DNA of 64,000 bases. Origin: Bosea beijingensis. GTDB lineage: Bacteria > Pseudomonadota > Alphaproteobacteria > Rhizobiales > Beijerinckiaceae. Positions 45,584-54,801 of the stretch are shown one piece after another (the first letter of the stretch is position 1; every line of letters begins with the position of its first letter). Both the position numbers and the translations under genes were made by a program. The notes under the pieces are model-generated. The model was not told the DNA's origin, did not search any database, and saw only the letters and a program-made list of their open reading frames with translations. The stretch is taken from the NCBI RefSeq assembly GCF_030758975.1, contig NZ_CP132359.1, positions 3,848,009 to 3,912,008 on the forward strand, in the 5' to 3' direction.

Positions 45584-48500
45584 ATGCATCTCCTCCCGAC
45601 CAGCGAGATCAGGCTCGACGACGGCGAGGACGCCGTCGATCTCGCCCTGCCGCCGGGAGACGTGCTCGTCCTGTCCTTCACCGACAGCGACCTCTCGGCG
45701 CTGGCGGTGGCGGCAGGTGACAGCAATCTGTCGGTGCGGCTCGCGCCGCTCCGGCGGTTGAAGCACCCGCTCTCGGTCGATTTCCTGATCGAGAAGACGG
45801 CGGCGCAATCCCGCTTCGTGCTGGTGCGCTGCCTCGGCGGGCTCGATTACTGGCGCTACGGCATCGAGCAGTTCGGCGCGGCCTGCCGTAAGCGCGGCAT
45901 TCCGCTCGCGATCCTGCCCGGCGACGAGCGCGACGATCCGCGGCTCGGCGAGCACGCGAGCGTCCCGGCGGAGTTCGCGGCGCAGCTTCTGGCCTATTTT
46001 CAGGCCGGCGGCGGCGTCGAGAACATGCGGTGGTTGCTGCGGCGGATCGCAGGTTATCTGGCACAGACCGCTGAAACCCTGGACCTGGCGCCCCTCCCGC
46101 TGCCGTCCTTCTTCGCGCTCGGCAGCAATGGCGATCCGTTGCCATGGCACGATGCGCTGTCCGCCTTGCCCGCCCACCGCCCGCTCGTCCCGATCCTGCT
46201 TTACCGCTCCGGCGTTGCAGCCGGCGACATGGCCATGGGTGAAGCCATTTCCGCCGCCCTCACTGCTGCGCGCGGCCTCACCCCGCTCCCCCTCGCGCTG
46301 ACCAGCCTGAAGGACCCTGCCGTCACGGCCGAGTTCGCAGCGTTGATCGCGGCGCGCAAGCCGGCCCTGATCGTCACCACCACCGCCTTCTCCGCCCGCG
46401 AAGGCGCGGATTTCGTGCTCGACGGCGCCGATTGTCCGATCCTGCAGGCGGTGCCGGTCGGCTCCCAACGCGAAGCTTGGGAGGCTTCCCCGCGCGGACT
46501 CTCCGCCGCCGACCTCGCCATGCAGGTCGCGCTACCGGAATTCGACGGGCGCATCGGGGCCAGCCCCGTGGCCTTCAAGGCGGAAGAGACCGATCCCACG
46601 ACCGGTCTCACCATCCGTCGGCTCGTGCCCGATCCAGACGGCATCGCCGCACTCGCCGATCTCGTCGCCGGCTGGATCGCGCTCGCCCGCAAGCCCGCTG
46701 CAGAGCGCCGGCTCGCGCTGGTGATGTCGGACTATCCCGCACGCGGCGGTCGCGCCGGCTTCGCCGTCGGGCTCGACACGCCGGCGAGCGTGATGGAGAT
46801 CCGGGAATTGCTGGCGGAGGCGGGGTATGAGGTTGGCTCTGCAACCTCCTCCGTCATCCCGGGCTTGCCCCGGGATCCATGCCGGAGTGCTTCCGATCGA
46901 GGTTCAGGAATGGATCCCGGATCGGCGTCGCTGACGCGGCTTGCTCGGGATGAGGAGGAGGGAATGACAGAGGGGGCCTTGCTGATGGCCTCGCTCACCA
47001 CGGCCCCGACGAGCCTGAGCATTCCGCTCGCGACCTACCGCAACTGGCTCGCGACCATCCCCGCCGTAGCGCGCGATGCCCTCATCGGCAGCCACGGCCT
47101 CCCGGAAACCGATACCGCGTGCGGCGACGGCGCCTTCCGGTTCCGTGTCATGCGCTTCGGCAAGCTGACCGTCGCTCTCCAGCCGCCACGCGATACGACA
47201 CCCGACCGCAAGGCGCGTTATCACGATCCCGACGCGCCGCCGGGCCATGGCTATCTCGCCTTCTATCTGGCGCTGCGCCAAGTCGAAGCCATCGACGCTC
47301 TGATCCACTTGGGCACGCATGGCACGATGGAATGGCTGCCGGGCAAGGCGGTCGCGCTTTCGGCCGGCTGCTGGCCGCGTCTCGCTGTCGGTGGGGTGCC
47401 CGTGGTCTACCCCTATGTCGTCGACGATCCCGGCGAAGCCGCTCCGGCCAAGCGCCGGCTTTCGGCCGTCACGCTCGGTCATCTGCCGCCACCTCTGGCC
47501 GAGACGGAAGCCGCCGGCGAAACCGCCCTGCTGCGAGACCTGGTCGAGGAATTCTCGCAGGCGCAAGTGCTCGATCCGCGCCGCGCCGATATCGTCGCCA
47601 GCGAAATCCGGGCGCGGGCCGAGGCGAGCGGGCTTGCCGCCTCCTGCGGGGTCGCCGCCGATACGGACATGAACGAGGCGCTGACGCTTCTCGACGCCCA
47701 TCTCTGCGACATCGCCGAACTGCCCTTCCGCGATGGGTTGCATATCTTCGGGCGCTCGGAGATCGACCCAGCCTCGGCCCGCAACGAGCGGGAGAACCTT
47801 CTCGCCGCCCTCGACGGCCGCTTCGTCCCGCCCGGCCCGGCCGGCTCGCCGCATCGCGGCCGGCCGGATGTGCTGCCGACCGGGCGCAATCTCTCGACGC
47901 TCGATCCGCGCGCCATCCCGACGCGCGCCGCCACCCGACTGGGCCAACTGGCGGCGCAGGCAGTGGTGTCGCGCCATCTCCAGGATCATGGCGACTATCC
48001 CCGCCGGATCGTCATGGACCTCTGGGCCTCGCCGACGCTGCGCTCGGGCGGCGAGGACATCGCCCATGCATTGGCGCTGATGGGCGTCGAGCCTATCTGG
48101 GACAATGCCTCGACCCGCGTCACCGGCTTCAGCATCATTCCGCAGCCGAAGCTTGCCTTCCCGCGCCTCGACGTGACCGTGCGCATTTCCGGCACCTTCC
48201 GCGACACCTTCCCCGGGCAGATCGCCCTGATCGACCAGGCGGCACGCGCCGTCGCCGCACTGGAAGAGCCGGACGACTGGAACGAGCCCGCCGCCGCCCG
48301 CCGCCGCGGCGCGCACGGCGCCCGCATCTTCGGGGCCGCGCCCGGACGCTATGGCGCGGCAATGGCCGACCGCGCCCTCGACGGCGACTGGGCCGAGCGC
48401 GCGGAACTGGGCGCAGCCTATCTGGCAGCTTCGGACCATGCCTATGGCGGGCCGGAGGGCGCAGCCTCGACCGATGCCGGCTTTGCCGATCGCATTCGCG

Positions 48501-49012
48501 CCTCCGACGCCTTCATCCATGTCAGCGACACGGCCGGACGCGACATTCTCGAGGCCAGCAGCGCTGCGGACGTGATCGGCGGGCTCGCGGCGGCGGCGAA
48601 GGCGCTCGGCGCCGATCCCGCGCTCTACAGCCTCGACAGCTCGAACCCGGAAGCGCCGAAGGCGCGAACGCTGGCCGAGGACATCGCCCGTATCGTCCAT
48701 GGCCGATTGACGCATCCGCGCTGGATCGCCGGACAGCTCGCCCATGGCTGGCGTGGCGCGGCGGAACTGGCCGAGGCGGTCGATACGCTCTTCGTCTTCG
48801 CAGCCAGCACGGATGCCGTCGCGGATGGCTTGTTCGATGCCGTGTTCCAAGCCTATTGCGCCGATCCGCAGGTCTGGGCCGCGCTGGAAGTTGCCAATGC
48901 TCCGGCCGCCGCCTCGATCCGCTCGCGATTGGCCGAAGCCGCACGACGCGGACTCTGGACCAGCCGGCGGAATTCGGTCGGCGCCTTCCTGGCCCGGGAG
49001 GCGGCGGAATGA
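45584..49012 (+). CDS. cobN: Cobaltochelatase subunit CobN (with in-frame repeat insertion)
   Basis: A 1142-residue large subunit of the aerobic cobaltochelatase. It binds hydrogenobyrinic acid a,c-diamide and inserts Co2+ with CobS/CobT, which are not in this window. CobN/BchH-type motifs include HLGTHGTMEWLPGKAVALS and, later, VRISGTFRDTFPGQIALID. Between residues about 420 and 465 there is a segment without family similarity (SVIPGLPRDP ... RLARDEEEG) that is encoded by a palindromic repeat. The frame stays open, so the protein is probably functional. Confidence 0.92.
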   Translation: MHLLPTSEIRLDDGEDAVDLALPPGDVLVLSFTDSDLSALAVAAGDSNLSVRLAPLRRLKHPLSVDFLIEKTAAQSRFVLVRCLGGLDYWRYGIEQFGAACRKRGIPLAILPGDERDDPRLGEHASVPAEFAAQLLAYFQAGGGVENMRWLLRRIAGYLAQTAETLDLAPLPLPSFFALGSNGDPLPWHDALSALPAHRPLVPILLYRSGVAAGDMAMGEAISAALTAARGLTPLPLALTSLKDPAVTAEFAALIAARKPALIVTTTAFSAREGADFVLDGADCPILQAVPVGSQREAWEASPRGLSAADLAMQVALPEFDGRIGASPVAFKAEETDPTTGLTIRRLVPDPDGIAALADLVAGWIALARKPAAERRLALVMSDYPARGGRAGFAVGLDTPASVMEIRELLAEAGYEVGSATSSVIPGLPRDPCRSASDRGSGMDPGSASLTRLARDEEEGMTEGALLMASLTTAPTSLSIPLATYRNWLATIPAVARDALIGSHGLPETDTACGDGAFRFRVMRFGKLTVALQPPRDTTPDRKARYHDPDAPPGHGYLAFYLALRQVEAIDALIHLGTHGTMEWLPGKAVALSAGCWPRLAVGGVPVVYPYVVDDPGEAAPAKRRLSAVTLGHLPPPLAETEAAGETALLRDLVEEFSQAQVLDPRRADIVASEIRARAEASGLAASCGVAADTDMNEALTLLDAHLCDIAELPFRDGLHIFGRSEIDPASARNERENLLAALDGRFVPPGPAGSPHRGRPDVLPTGRNLSTLDPRAIPTRAATRLGQLAAQAVVSRHLQDHGDYPRRIVMDLWASPTLRSGGEDIAHALALMGVEPIWDNASTRVTGFSIIPQPKLAFPRLDVTVRISGTFRDTFPGQIALIDQAARAVAALEEPDDWNEPAAARRRGAHGARIFGAAPGRYGAAMADRALDGDWAERAELGAAYLAASDHAYGGPEGAASTDAGFADRIRASDAFIHVSDTAGRDILEASSAADVIGGLAAAAKALGADPALYSLDSSNPEAPKARTLAEDIARIVHGRLTHPRWIAGQLAHGWRGAAELAEAVDTLFVFAASTDAVADGLFDAVFQAYCADPQVWAALEVANAPAAASIRSRLAEAARRGLWTSRRNSVGAFLAREAAE
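46851..46956. repeat. Palindromic repeat element inserted within cobN
   Basis: The outer arms TCATCCCGGGC (46854-46864) and GCTCGGGATGA (46943-46953) pair in 10 of 11 positions. The inner arms CGGGATCCAT (46871-46880) and ATGGATCCCG (46910-46919) are perfect. This is the form of the dispersed intergenic palindromes common in Hyphomicrobiales. Here it lies inside a coding frame and adds about 40 codons. I saw no second copy in the window. Confidence 0.8.
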
Positions 49013-50295
49013 GCGCGCTTCCCCGAGAGGCCTTGAGGCGCGGCTGGTGCCCAAGCACGCTCAGGCCGATGGAGACCGGCGACGGCTGGCTGGTGCGGCT
49101 GCATCCGCCCGGCGCGAAGCTGACACCGGCGCAATTGCGGCGCATCGCGGCGCTGGCTGCCGCGCATGGCAACGGGCTGATCGAGATTTCCGCCCGCGCC
49201 AACCTGCAAATTCGCGGCGTGACGCCCGAGAGCCATCCAAAGCTGGTCGAGCGCCTGCTGGTCGAGCATCTCGTCGACGAGCATGCGGGCGACGGACCAC
49301 AGCGCGTGACGCTGGTCTCGCCGCTGGCGGGGCGAGACCCGACCAGCCTGATCGACGCCGCCGCACTGGCCGAACAGATCGAGCAGCGCGCCCGCGTGCT
49401 TCCCGGCCTGCCGGCCAAGCTCTGCATCGTCGTCGATGATGGCGGCGCGCAGGCCCTCGGCGGCTTTGCCGGCGATCTCCGGTTGATCGGGCTCGATGGC
49501 GGGCGTGTGGCCCTCTGCCTTGGCGATCGCCTCTGGCACGGCCCGATTCCGGTCATCGACACCACGATAGCAGTGGAAACGATCCTTCGTGGTTTCGCAG
49601 CGCTGCGAGCCGCGGCTCCCGATCGCATCCGCCGCTTGCGCGACCTGTCGCCCGAAGCCTTGGCGAACCTGAGTTCTCTGCCCGACGCCAACGCTCCGAC
49701 ATCACGTATGCCGCCCAGGCGCGCCGGTCTGTTCGCTCTGGACGGTGACCGTTTCGCCGCGCTCATCGGCCTGCCTTTCGGGCGCTGCGATGCCGCCGAG
49801 CTCGACAGGCTCGGCGCCACGGTTGAGACGAGCGCAGCCGATATCCGGCTTTCGCCCTGGCGCGGGCTCGCCTTCCGCGATCTTGATCGCACCGAAGCCG
49901 GGAGCCTGCTCGCTCTCGCCGACGATCTCGGGCTAATCACGGGCGACGACGATCCGCGGCTTTCGGTGCAAGCCTGCGCCGGCAGCCCCGCCTGCTCGCG
50001 CGCCGAAGCGCCGACCATGGCGGATGCGGCCAAACTCGCCGAAGCTGCCGCCGACCTGCTGGCGCAAGGCGCGACCCTGCATGTCTCCGGCTGCGTCAAG
50101 GCCTGCGCCCATCCGGTGGCGGCCGATCTCACGCTGGTCGGGCGCGGCGGCTTGTACGACGTCGTCATGGGCGGGACGACGCGGGACAATCCGGTCGCGA
50201 CGCTTGACCTTTCGGCGCTGCTCACGCGATTGCAGCCCGGAGAAGATATTCACGCCCGGCTGACGGCCGCGCGTTCGACGGGATCGCAGGGTTGA
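49009..50295 (+). CDS. cobG: Precorrin-3B synthase (CobG)
   Basis: A 428-residue nitrite/sulfite-reductase-fold monooxygenase that hydroxylates C20 of precorrin-3A with O2, so the pathway is the aerobic one. The 4Fe-4S cysteines are in VQACAGSPACSRAE and VSGCVKACAHP. The N-terminal half has ISARANLQIRGV. The ATG at 49009 overlaps the cobN stop; the much longer frame upstream is a cobN shadow. The stop overlaps cobH (TTGA). Confidence 0.92.
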   Translation: MSALPREALRRGWCPSTLRPMETGDGWLVRLHPPGAKLTPAQLRRIAALAAAHGNGLIEISARANLQIRGVTPESHPKLVERLLVEHLVDEHAGDGPQRVTLVSPLAGRDPTSLIDAAALAEQIEQRARVLPGLPAKLCIVVDDGGAQALGGFAGDLRLIGLDGGRVALCLGDRLWHGPIPVIDTTIAVETILRGFAALRAAAPDRIRRLRDLSPEALANLSSLPDANAPTSRMPPRRAGLFALDGDRFAALIGLPFGRCDAAELDRLGATVETSAADIRLSPWRGLAFRDLDRTEAGSLLALADDLGLITGDDDPRLSVQACAGSPACSRAEAPTMADAAKLAEAAADLLAQGATLHVSGCVKACAHPVAADLTLVGRGGLYDVVMGGTTRDNPVATLDLSALLTRLQPGEDIHARLTAARSTGSQG

Positions 50296-50924
50296 GCAAG
50301 GCATACGACTATATCCAGGACGGCGCGGCGATCTATGAGCGCTCCTTCGCCATCATCCGCGCCGAGGCCGACCTTGCCCGCTTCAGCGGCGCGGCCGAGC
50401 GCGTCGTCGTCCGCATGATCCATGCCTGTGGGATGACCGACCTGCCCAGAGATGTCGACATGTCCGCAGGCTTCGCCGATACGGCGCGGGCAGCGCTGCA
50501 AGCCGGCGCACCGATCCTCTGCGACGCAAAAATGGTCGCCAATGGCGTGACCCGCGCGCGCCTGCCGGCGAATAACGAGGTTCTCTGCACGCTCGACGAT
50601 CCGCAGGTTCCGGCACTGGCAGCGCAAATGGGCACGACCCGCTCTGCCGCCGCAATGGAGCTCTGGAAGCCCCGGCTCGCCGGCGCCATCGTCGTGATCG
50701 GCAACGCACCGACCTCGCTGTTCCGCCTGCTCGAAATGCTCGATGCCGGCGCGCCCAAGCCGGCTGCCGTGATCGGCATCCCCGTCGGCTTCGTCGGCGC
50801 GGCGGAATCGAAAGAGGCGCTGGCCAAGGACGGGCGCGTGCCCTTCGTCGTCGTGCATGGACGCCGCGGCGGCTCGGCCATGGCAGCCGCAGCCGTCAAT
50901 GCGCTGGCGCAGGACAAGGAATAG
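50292..50924 (+). CDS. cobH: Precorrin-8X methylmutase (CobH)
   Basis: A 210-residue mutase that moves the C11 methyl to C12, giving hydrogenobyrinic acid. Motifs: VVRMIHACGMTDLPRDV (with the active His) and VIGNAPTSLFRLLEM. The TTG start at 50292 overlaps the cobG stop (TTGA), which implies translational coupling; no ATG is available near it. Followed after 3 bp by cobI. Confidence 0.93.
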   Translation: MSKAYDYIQDGAAIYERSFAIIRAEADLARFSGAAERVVVRMIHACGMTDLPRDVDMSAGFADTARAALQAGAPILCDAKMVANGVTRARLPANNEVLCTLDDPQVPALAAQMGTTRSAAAMELWKPRLAGAIVVIGNAPTSLFRLLEMLDAGAPKPAAVIGIPVGFVGAAESKEALAKDGRVPFVVVHGRRGGSAMAAAAVNALAQDKE

Positions 50925-50927
50925 GCG

Positions 50928-51668
50928 ATGAGCGGGACGCAGAAGACCCTGCTCTACGGCGTCGGGCTCGGGCCCGGCGCACCGGACCTGATGACCGTCA
51001 GGGCGCGCGAGATCATCACAACGGCCGACCGTCTCGTGCATTTCTGCAAGCGCGGACGGCGCGGCAATGCCCGCAGCACGGCGGATGCGATCATCGCGCC
51101 CGAGCCGGCCCGCGAGATCGAGCTCGCCTTCCCGGTGACGATCGAGGCCAGCGTCGGAGAGCCCGATTACGACGGGCCGATCGCAGCCTTCTACGAGGAA
51201 GCGGCAGAGCGGCTGGCCGTCGAGATGCAGGCCGGGCATACGCTCGCCGTGCTCTGCGACGGCGATCCCTTCTTCTACGGCTCCTTCATGCATCTGTGGC
51301 GGCGGCTCAGCCACCGCTTCCCGACCGAGGTCGTCCCCGGCGTCACCGGCATGACCGGGGCGTGGGGCGAGGCCGGCGCGCCGATCACCTGGGGCGACGA
51401 CGTCATGACCGTGCTGCCCGGCACGCTGCCGGAAGCGGAATTGGCGCGGCGCCTTGCAGATACCGACGCCGCCGTGATCATGAAGCTTGGCCGCAACCTG
51501 CCGAAGGTGCGGCGTGCGCTCGTGGCCGCCGGGCTGGAAGGGCGCGCGATCTATGTCGAGCGCGCCACGATGACGCGGCAGGTCGTAGCTCGGCTCGCCG
51601 ACAAGGCCGATGACGAGGCGCCCTATTTCGCGATGGTGCTGGTGCCCGGCGAGGGGCGGCGCCTGTGA
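50928..51668 (+). CDS. cobI: Precorrin-2 C20-methyltransferase (CobI)
   Basis: A 246-residue SAM-dependent class III methyltransferase. It has the N-terminal GVGLGPGAPDLMTVRA and the central LCDGDPFFYGSFMHL, and PGVTGMTGAWG follows. It methylates C20 of precorrin-2. Its stop overlaps the GTG start of cobJ. Confidence 0.93.
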   Translation: MSGTQKTLLYGVGLGPGAPDLMTVRAREIITTADRLVHFCKRGRRGNARSTADAIIAPEPAREIELAFPVTIEASVGEPDYDGPIAAFYEEAAERLAVEMQAGHTLAVLCDGDPFFYGSFMHLWRRLSHRFPTEVVPGVTGMTGAWGEAGAPITWGDDVMTVLPGTLPEAELARRLADTDAAVIMKLGRNLPKVRRALVAAGLEGRAIYVERATMTRQVVARLADKADDEAPYFAMVLVPGEGRRL

Positions 51669-52456
51669 CCGGCTCGCTCACCATCGTCGGACTCGGCCCG
51701 GGCAAGGCGGACTGGATCACGCCAGCCGCACAGGCCGCGCTCGATGCCGCGAGCGATATCGTCGGCTACGGCCCCTATGTCGACCGGGTACCGGAGCGCG
51801 CGGGACTGAACAAGCACGCCACGGACAATCGCGTCGAGGTCGAGCGCGCCTCGCATGCGCTGCAACTGGCGGCGGAGGGCCGCAAGGTCGCGGTCGTGTC
51901 CGGCGGCGATCCCGGCGTCTTCGCCATGGCGGCGGCTGTGTTCGAGGCGCTGGAAGCCGGTCCGACCGAATGGCGGGTACTTCCGATCACGGTCGAACCC
52001 GGCATAACCGCGATGCTGGCGGCGGCGGCACGGGCCGGCGCCCCGCTCGGCGGGGATTTCTGCGCGATCTCGCTCTCGGACAATCTCAAGCCCTGGGACG
52101 TCGTGACGGCGCGGCTCGAAGCGATGCTCGCCGCGGATCTGGTGATCTGCCTCTACAATCCGATCTCGAAGGCCCGGCCCTGGCAGCTCGGCAAGGCATT
52201 GGAACTCGCGGCCGAGCAGCGCGACGCGACGACGCCGGTGCTCTTCGCCCGCGCCGTCGGGCGGCCGGACGAAAGCCTGCGCATCCTGACGCTGGCTGAA
52301 GCCGCCGCAGTTGCGGGTACGGCAGATATGGCAACGCTGGTCATGATCGGGGCATCGAGCACGCGCCTGATCGTGCGCGAGGGCGCAGCCCCTTACGTCT
52401 ACACGCCGCGTTCGGTCGCGAAGATGCCCTGCGCCACCAGCCAGGGCAGGACCTGA
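51665..52456 (+). CDS. cobJ: Precorrin-3B C17-methyltransferase (CobJ)
   Basis: A 263-residue class III SAM methyltransferase that also contracts the ring. Motifs: IVGLGPGKADWITP, VVSGGDPGVFAMA, and ISLSDNLKPWDVV. The GTG start at 51665 overlaps the cobI stop. The 3' end (last 58 bp) overlaps the 3' end of cobK on the other strand. Confidence 0.93.
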   Translation: MTGSLTIVGLGPGKADWITPAAQAALDAASDIVGYGPYVDRVPERAGLNKHATDNRVEVERASHALQLAAEGRKVAVVSGGDPGVFAMAAAVFEALEAGPTEWRVLPITVEPGITAMLAAAARAGAPLGGDFCAISLSDNLKPWDVVTARLEAMLAADLVICLYNPISKARPWQLGKALELAAEQRDATTPVLFARAVGRPDESLRILTLAEAAAVAGTADMATLVMIGASSTRLIVREGAAPYVYTPRSVAKMPCATSQGRT

Positions 52457-53163
52457 TCGATATGGTCGACGGTCTCGACAGCGGGCTTGGGCGGGCGCTC
52501 CACCATTACCACCGGCAGGGCAAGCCGGCGTGCCGCCACGAGCTTGCCGACCGTCGCGGGACCGCCCGAATTCTTGCTGACGAGGATCTCGACGCCCTCG
52601 CGGCGCATCAGATCCTCCTCGTCGTCGACATCGAACGGCCCGCGCTGCTGGATGACATCGACATGCGGCACCGGCAGGCGGTCTCCGATCGGCTCGATGG
52701 CGCGGACGAGATAGCGGTGCTGGGGCGCGTCGGCGAAGGCTGGCAATTCGAGCCGGCCGACTGTGAGGAAGACGCGCCGCGGCGCGTCGCCCAGCGCTTG
52801 CGCGGCAGCCTCGATATCGGGCACGGATTTCCAGCGATCGCCGGCGCGCGGCTTCCAGGAATCGCGGCGGATGGCCAACAGCGGCACGCCCTCCGCCTTG
52901 CAGGCATGCTCGGCATGGAAGGGCATGATCGCGGCGAAGGGATGGGTCGCGTCGACGACGGCGACGATGCCTTCCTCGACCAAATAGCGCCTGAGACCCT
53001 CGACACCACCAAAGCCGCCGGTACGAACCGGCAGATTGGTCGGGCGGGGATCGACGGTGTGGCCCGCCAGCGAGATAATGGCGCGGATATCGGGAGCCTG
53101 ATCAGCCAGGTGCTGGTCAAGCGCAGCAGCTTCGCTCGTTCCGCCAAGGATGAGGACGGTCAT
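52399..53163 (-). CDS. cobK: Precorrin-6A reductase (CobK), antisense within the cob operon
   Basis: A 254-residue NADPH-dependent reductase of the C18-C19 bond. Motifs: VLILGGTSEAAALDQHL, VVDATHPFAA and LVSKNSGGPATVGKL. It is on the minus strand between cobJ and cobL. The start codon at 53163 shares a CATG with the cobL start, and the 3' end overlaps cobJ by 58 bp, so it has no private intergenic DNA at either end and is transcribed against the operon. Confidence 0.92.
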   Translation of the reverse strand: MTVLILGGTSEAAALDQHLADQAPDIRAIISLAGHTVDPRPTNLPVRTGGFGGVEGLRRYLVEEGIVAVVDATHPFAAIMPFHAEHACKAEGVPLLAIRRDSWKPRAGDRWKSVPDIEAAAQALGDAPRRVFLTVGRLELPAFADAPQHRYLVRAIEPIGDRLPVPHVDVIQQRGPFDVDDEEDLMRREGVEILVSKNSGGPATVGKLVAARRLALPVVMVERPPKPAVETVDHIDQVLPWLVAQGIFATERGV

Positions 53164-54412
53164 GTCACCAGTTTTGCGTGAATCGGATGTTCTGTCGAGC
53201 CGCGAGACGCCGGCGCCCTGGCTTGCGCTGATCGGTCTCGGCGAGGACGGGGCCTCCGGGCTCTGCCGTGAGGCCTTGGCAACGCTGAACGAGGCCGAGA
53301 TCGTCTTCGGCGGCGAGCGGCATATTGCGCTGGTCGGCACGGTGCCGGGCGAATTGCGACCGTGGCCGCAGCCCTTCCGCAACGCGCTGCCGCAGATTTT
53401 GAAGGAGCGCGGCCGCAAGGTCTGCGTGCTCGCGACCAGCGACCCGTTCCATTACGGCATCGGCAACAGCATCAGCCGGGCAATCCCGGCCGAGGAGATG
53501 CGGATCATCCCGCAGCTCTCCTCCTTCTCGATGGCCTGCACGCGGATGCGCTGGCCGCAGGAGGAATGCGCGCTGGTCTCGCTGCATGGCCGCACGCTCT
53601 ACCGGATCGTGCCGCATCTCCAGCCTGAAGCCCGCATTCTCGCCCTCTCCTGGGACGAAACGACGCCGCGCGCCGTCGCCGAACTTCTGACCGCGCGTGG
53701 CATGGGCGCGAGCCGCATCGTGGTGATGGAATCGCTCGGCGGTCCGCAGGAGCGCATCCGCGCATGCCGCGCCGACGCTTTCGACCTGAACGACATCGTG
53801 CCGCTCAACCTGATCGCGGTCGAGGTCGCGGCGACCCGCGATTCACGCATCCTGCCGCTGGCGCCGGGTCTCGACGAGGAGTGGTTCGCCCATGACGGGC
53901 AGATCACCAAGTCGGAAATCCGCGCGATCACGATCTCGGCACTGGCCCCGCGCGGCGGCGAACTGCTCTGGGATGTCGGAGCGGGCTCCGGCTCGGTCGC
54001 GGTGGAATGGTGCCAGCGCCATCTGCGCAACCGGGCTGTCGCCTTCGAGGCCAAGCCGGAACGGGCCGAGCGCATCAAGCGCAACAAGCTCGAGCTCGGC
54101 GGGCTCTCGGTCGAAGTCATCGGCGAGGCGCCGGCCGGCTTCGTCGGGCGCGAGGCGCCGGATGCGGTCTTCATCGGCGGTGGCCTGACCGAAGAAGGCC
54201 TGTTCGACGCCGCCTGGGCGGCGCTGAAGCCGGGCGGTCGGCTCGTCGCCAACGTCGTGACGATCGAGGGCGAGGCCAAGCTTGCGGCCCTCCATGCCGA
54301 GCACGGCGGTTCCCTGCGCCGCATTTCGATCGACCGGCTCGCGCCCGTCGGCGGCAAGCATGGCTGGCGCCCGGCGATGCCGGTGACGCAGTGGCGGGTC
54401 GAGAAGCCTTGA
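53162..54412 (+). CDS. cobL: Precorrin-6Y C5,15-methyltransferase, decarboxylating (CobL)
   Basis: A 416-residue fusion. The N-terminal CbiE-like class III methyltransferase ([21 protein letters not shown]) is followed by a C-terminal CbiT-like class I methyltransferase ([16 protein letters not shown]). It methylates C5 and C15 and decarboxylates the acetate at C12. An ATG at 53150 is also in frame; 53162 is preferred. The stop overlaps cobE (TTGA). Confidence 0.92.
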   Translation: MSPVLRESDVLSSRETPAPWLALIGLGEDGASGLCREALATLNEAEIVFGGERHIALVGTVPGELRPWPQPFRNALPQILKERGRKVCVLATSDPFHYGIGNSISRAIPAEEMRIIPQLSSFSMACTRMRWPQEECALVSLHGRTLYRIVPHLQPEARILALSWDETTPRAVAELLTARGMGASRIVVMESLGGPQERIRACRADAFDLNDIVPLNLIAVEVAATRDSRILPLAPGLDEEWFAHDGQITKSEIRAITISALAPRGGELLWDVGAGSGSVAVEWCQRHLRNRAVAFEAKPERAERIKRNKLELGGLSVEVIGEAPAGFVGREAPDAVFIGGGLTEEGLFDAAWAALKPGGRLVANVVTIEGEAKLAALHAEHGGSLRRISIDRLAPVGGKHGWRPAMPVTQWRVEKP

Positions 54413-54801
54413 GCACGAGCCGCCTCGTCGCCGGCATCGGCATCCGGCCCGGCACGGACGCCGCCGATATCCTCGCCTGCCTCGACCAGGCGCTGGCGAG
54501 CGCCGGGCTTGCGGGTGCGCCTACGCCGCGTTTCGCCACGCTGGCGAGCCGCGTGGCCGAGGCCGGCATGGTCGCTGCCGCGACCGAACGCGCGGCCGAA
54601 CTCGTCGCCATCCCCGACGAGGCCCTGAAAGGCTTCGAGGCCGCTTGCGCGACGCGCTCGACCCGGATCGCCGCGCTCTATGGCGTCGGTTCGGTGGCGG
54701 AGGCTGCGGCGCTGGCCGCGGCGGGTCCGGGCGGCGAACTGGTTCAGCCCCGGATCGCAACCGCGCGCGTCACCTGCGCGCTCGCCAGAAGCCTCGCATG
54801 A
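54409..54801 (+). CDS. cobE: CobE, CbiG C-terminal-like cobalamin biosynthesis protein
   Basis: A 130-residue protein starting at TTG 54409 (overlap TTGA with cobL): [21 protein letters not shown]. The GIGxRxGT start and the [22 protein letters not shown] region match the CobE/CbiG C-terminal domain. Its step in the aerobic pathway is not settled; it may help turnover around precorrin-5. It overlaps cobM by four bases. Confidence 0.87.
   Translation: MSTSRLVAGIGIRPGTDAADILACLDQALASAGLAGAPTPRFATLASRVAEAGMVAAATERAAELVAIPDEALKGFEAACATRSTRIAALYGVGSVAEAAALAAAGPGGELVQPRIATARVTCALARSLA

Noticed and set aside
46851..46956. Frameshift or pseudogene in cobN
   Set aside because: The inserted repeat keeps the frame open and CobN motifs continue on both sides.
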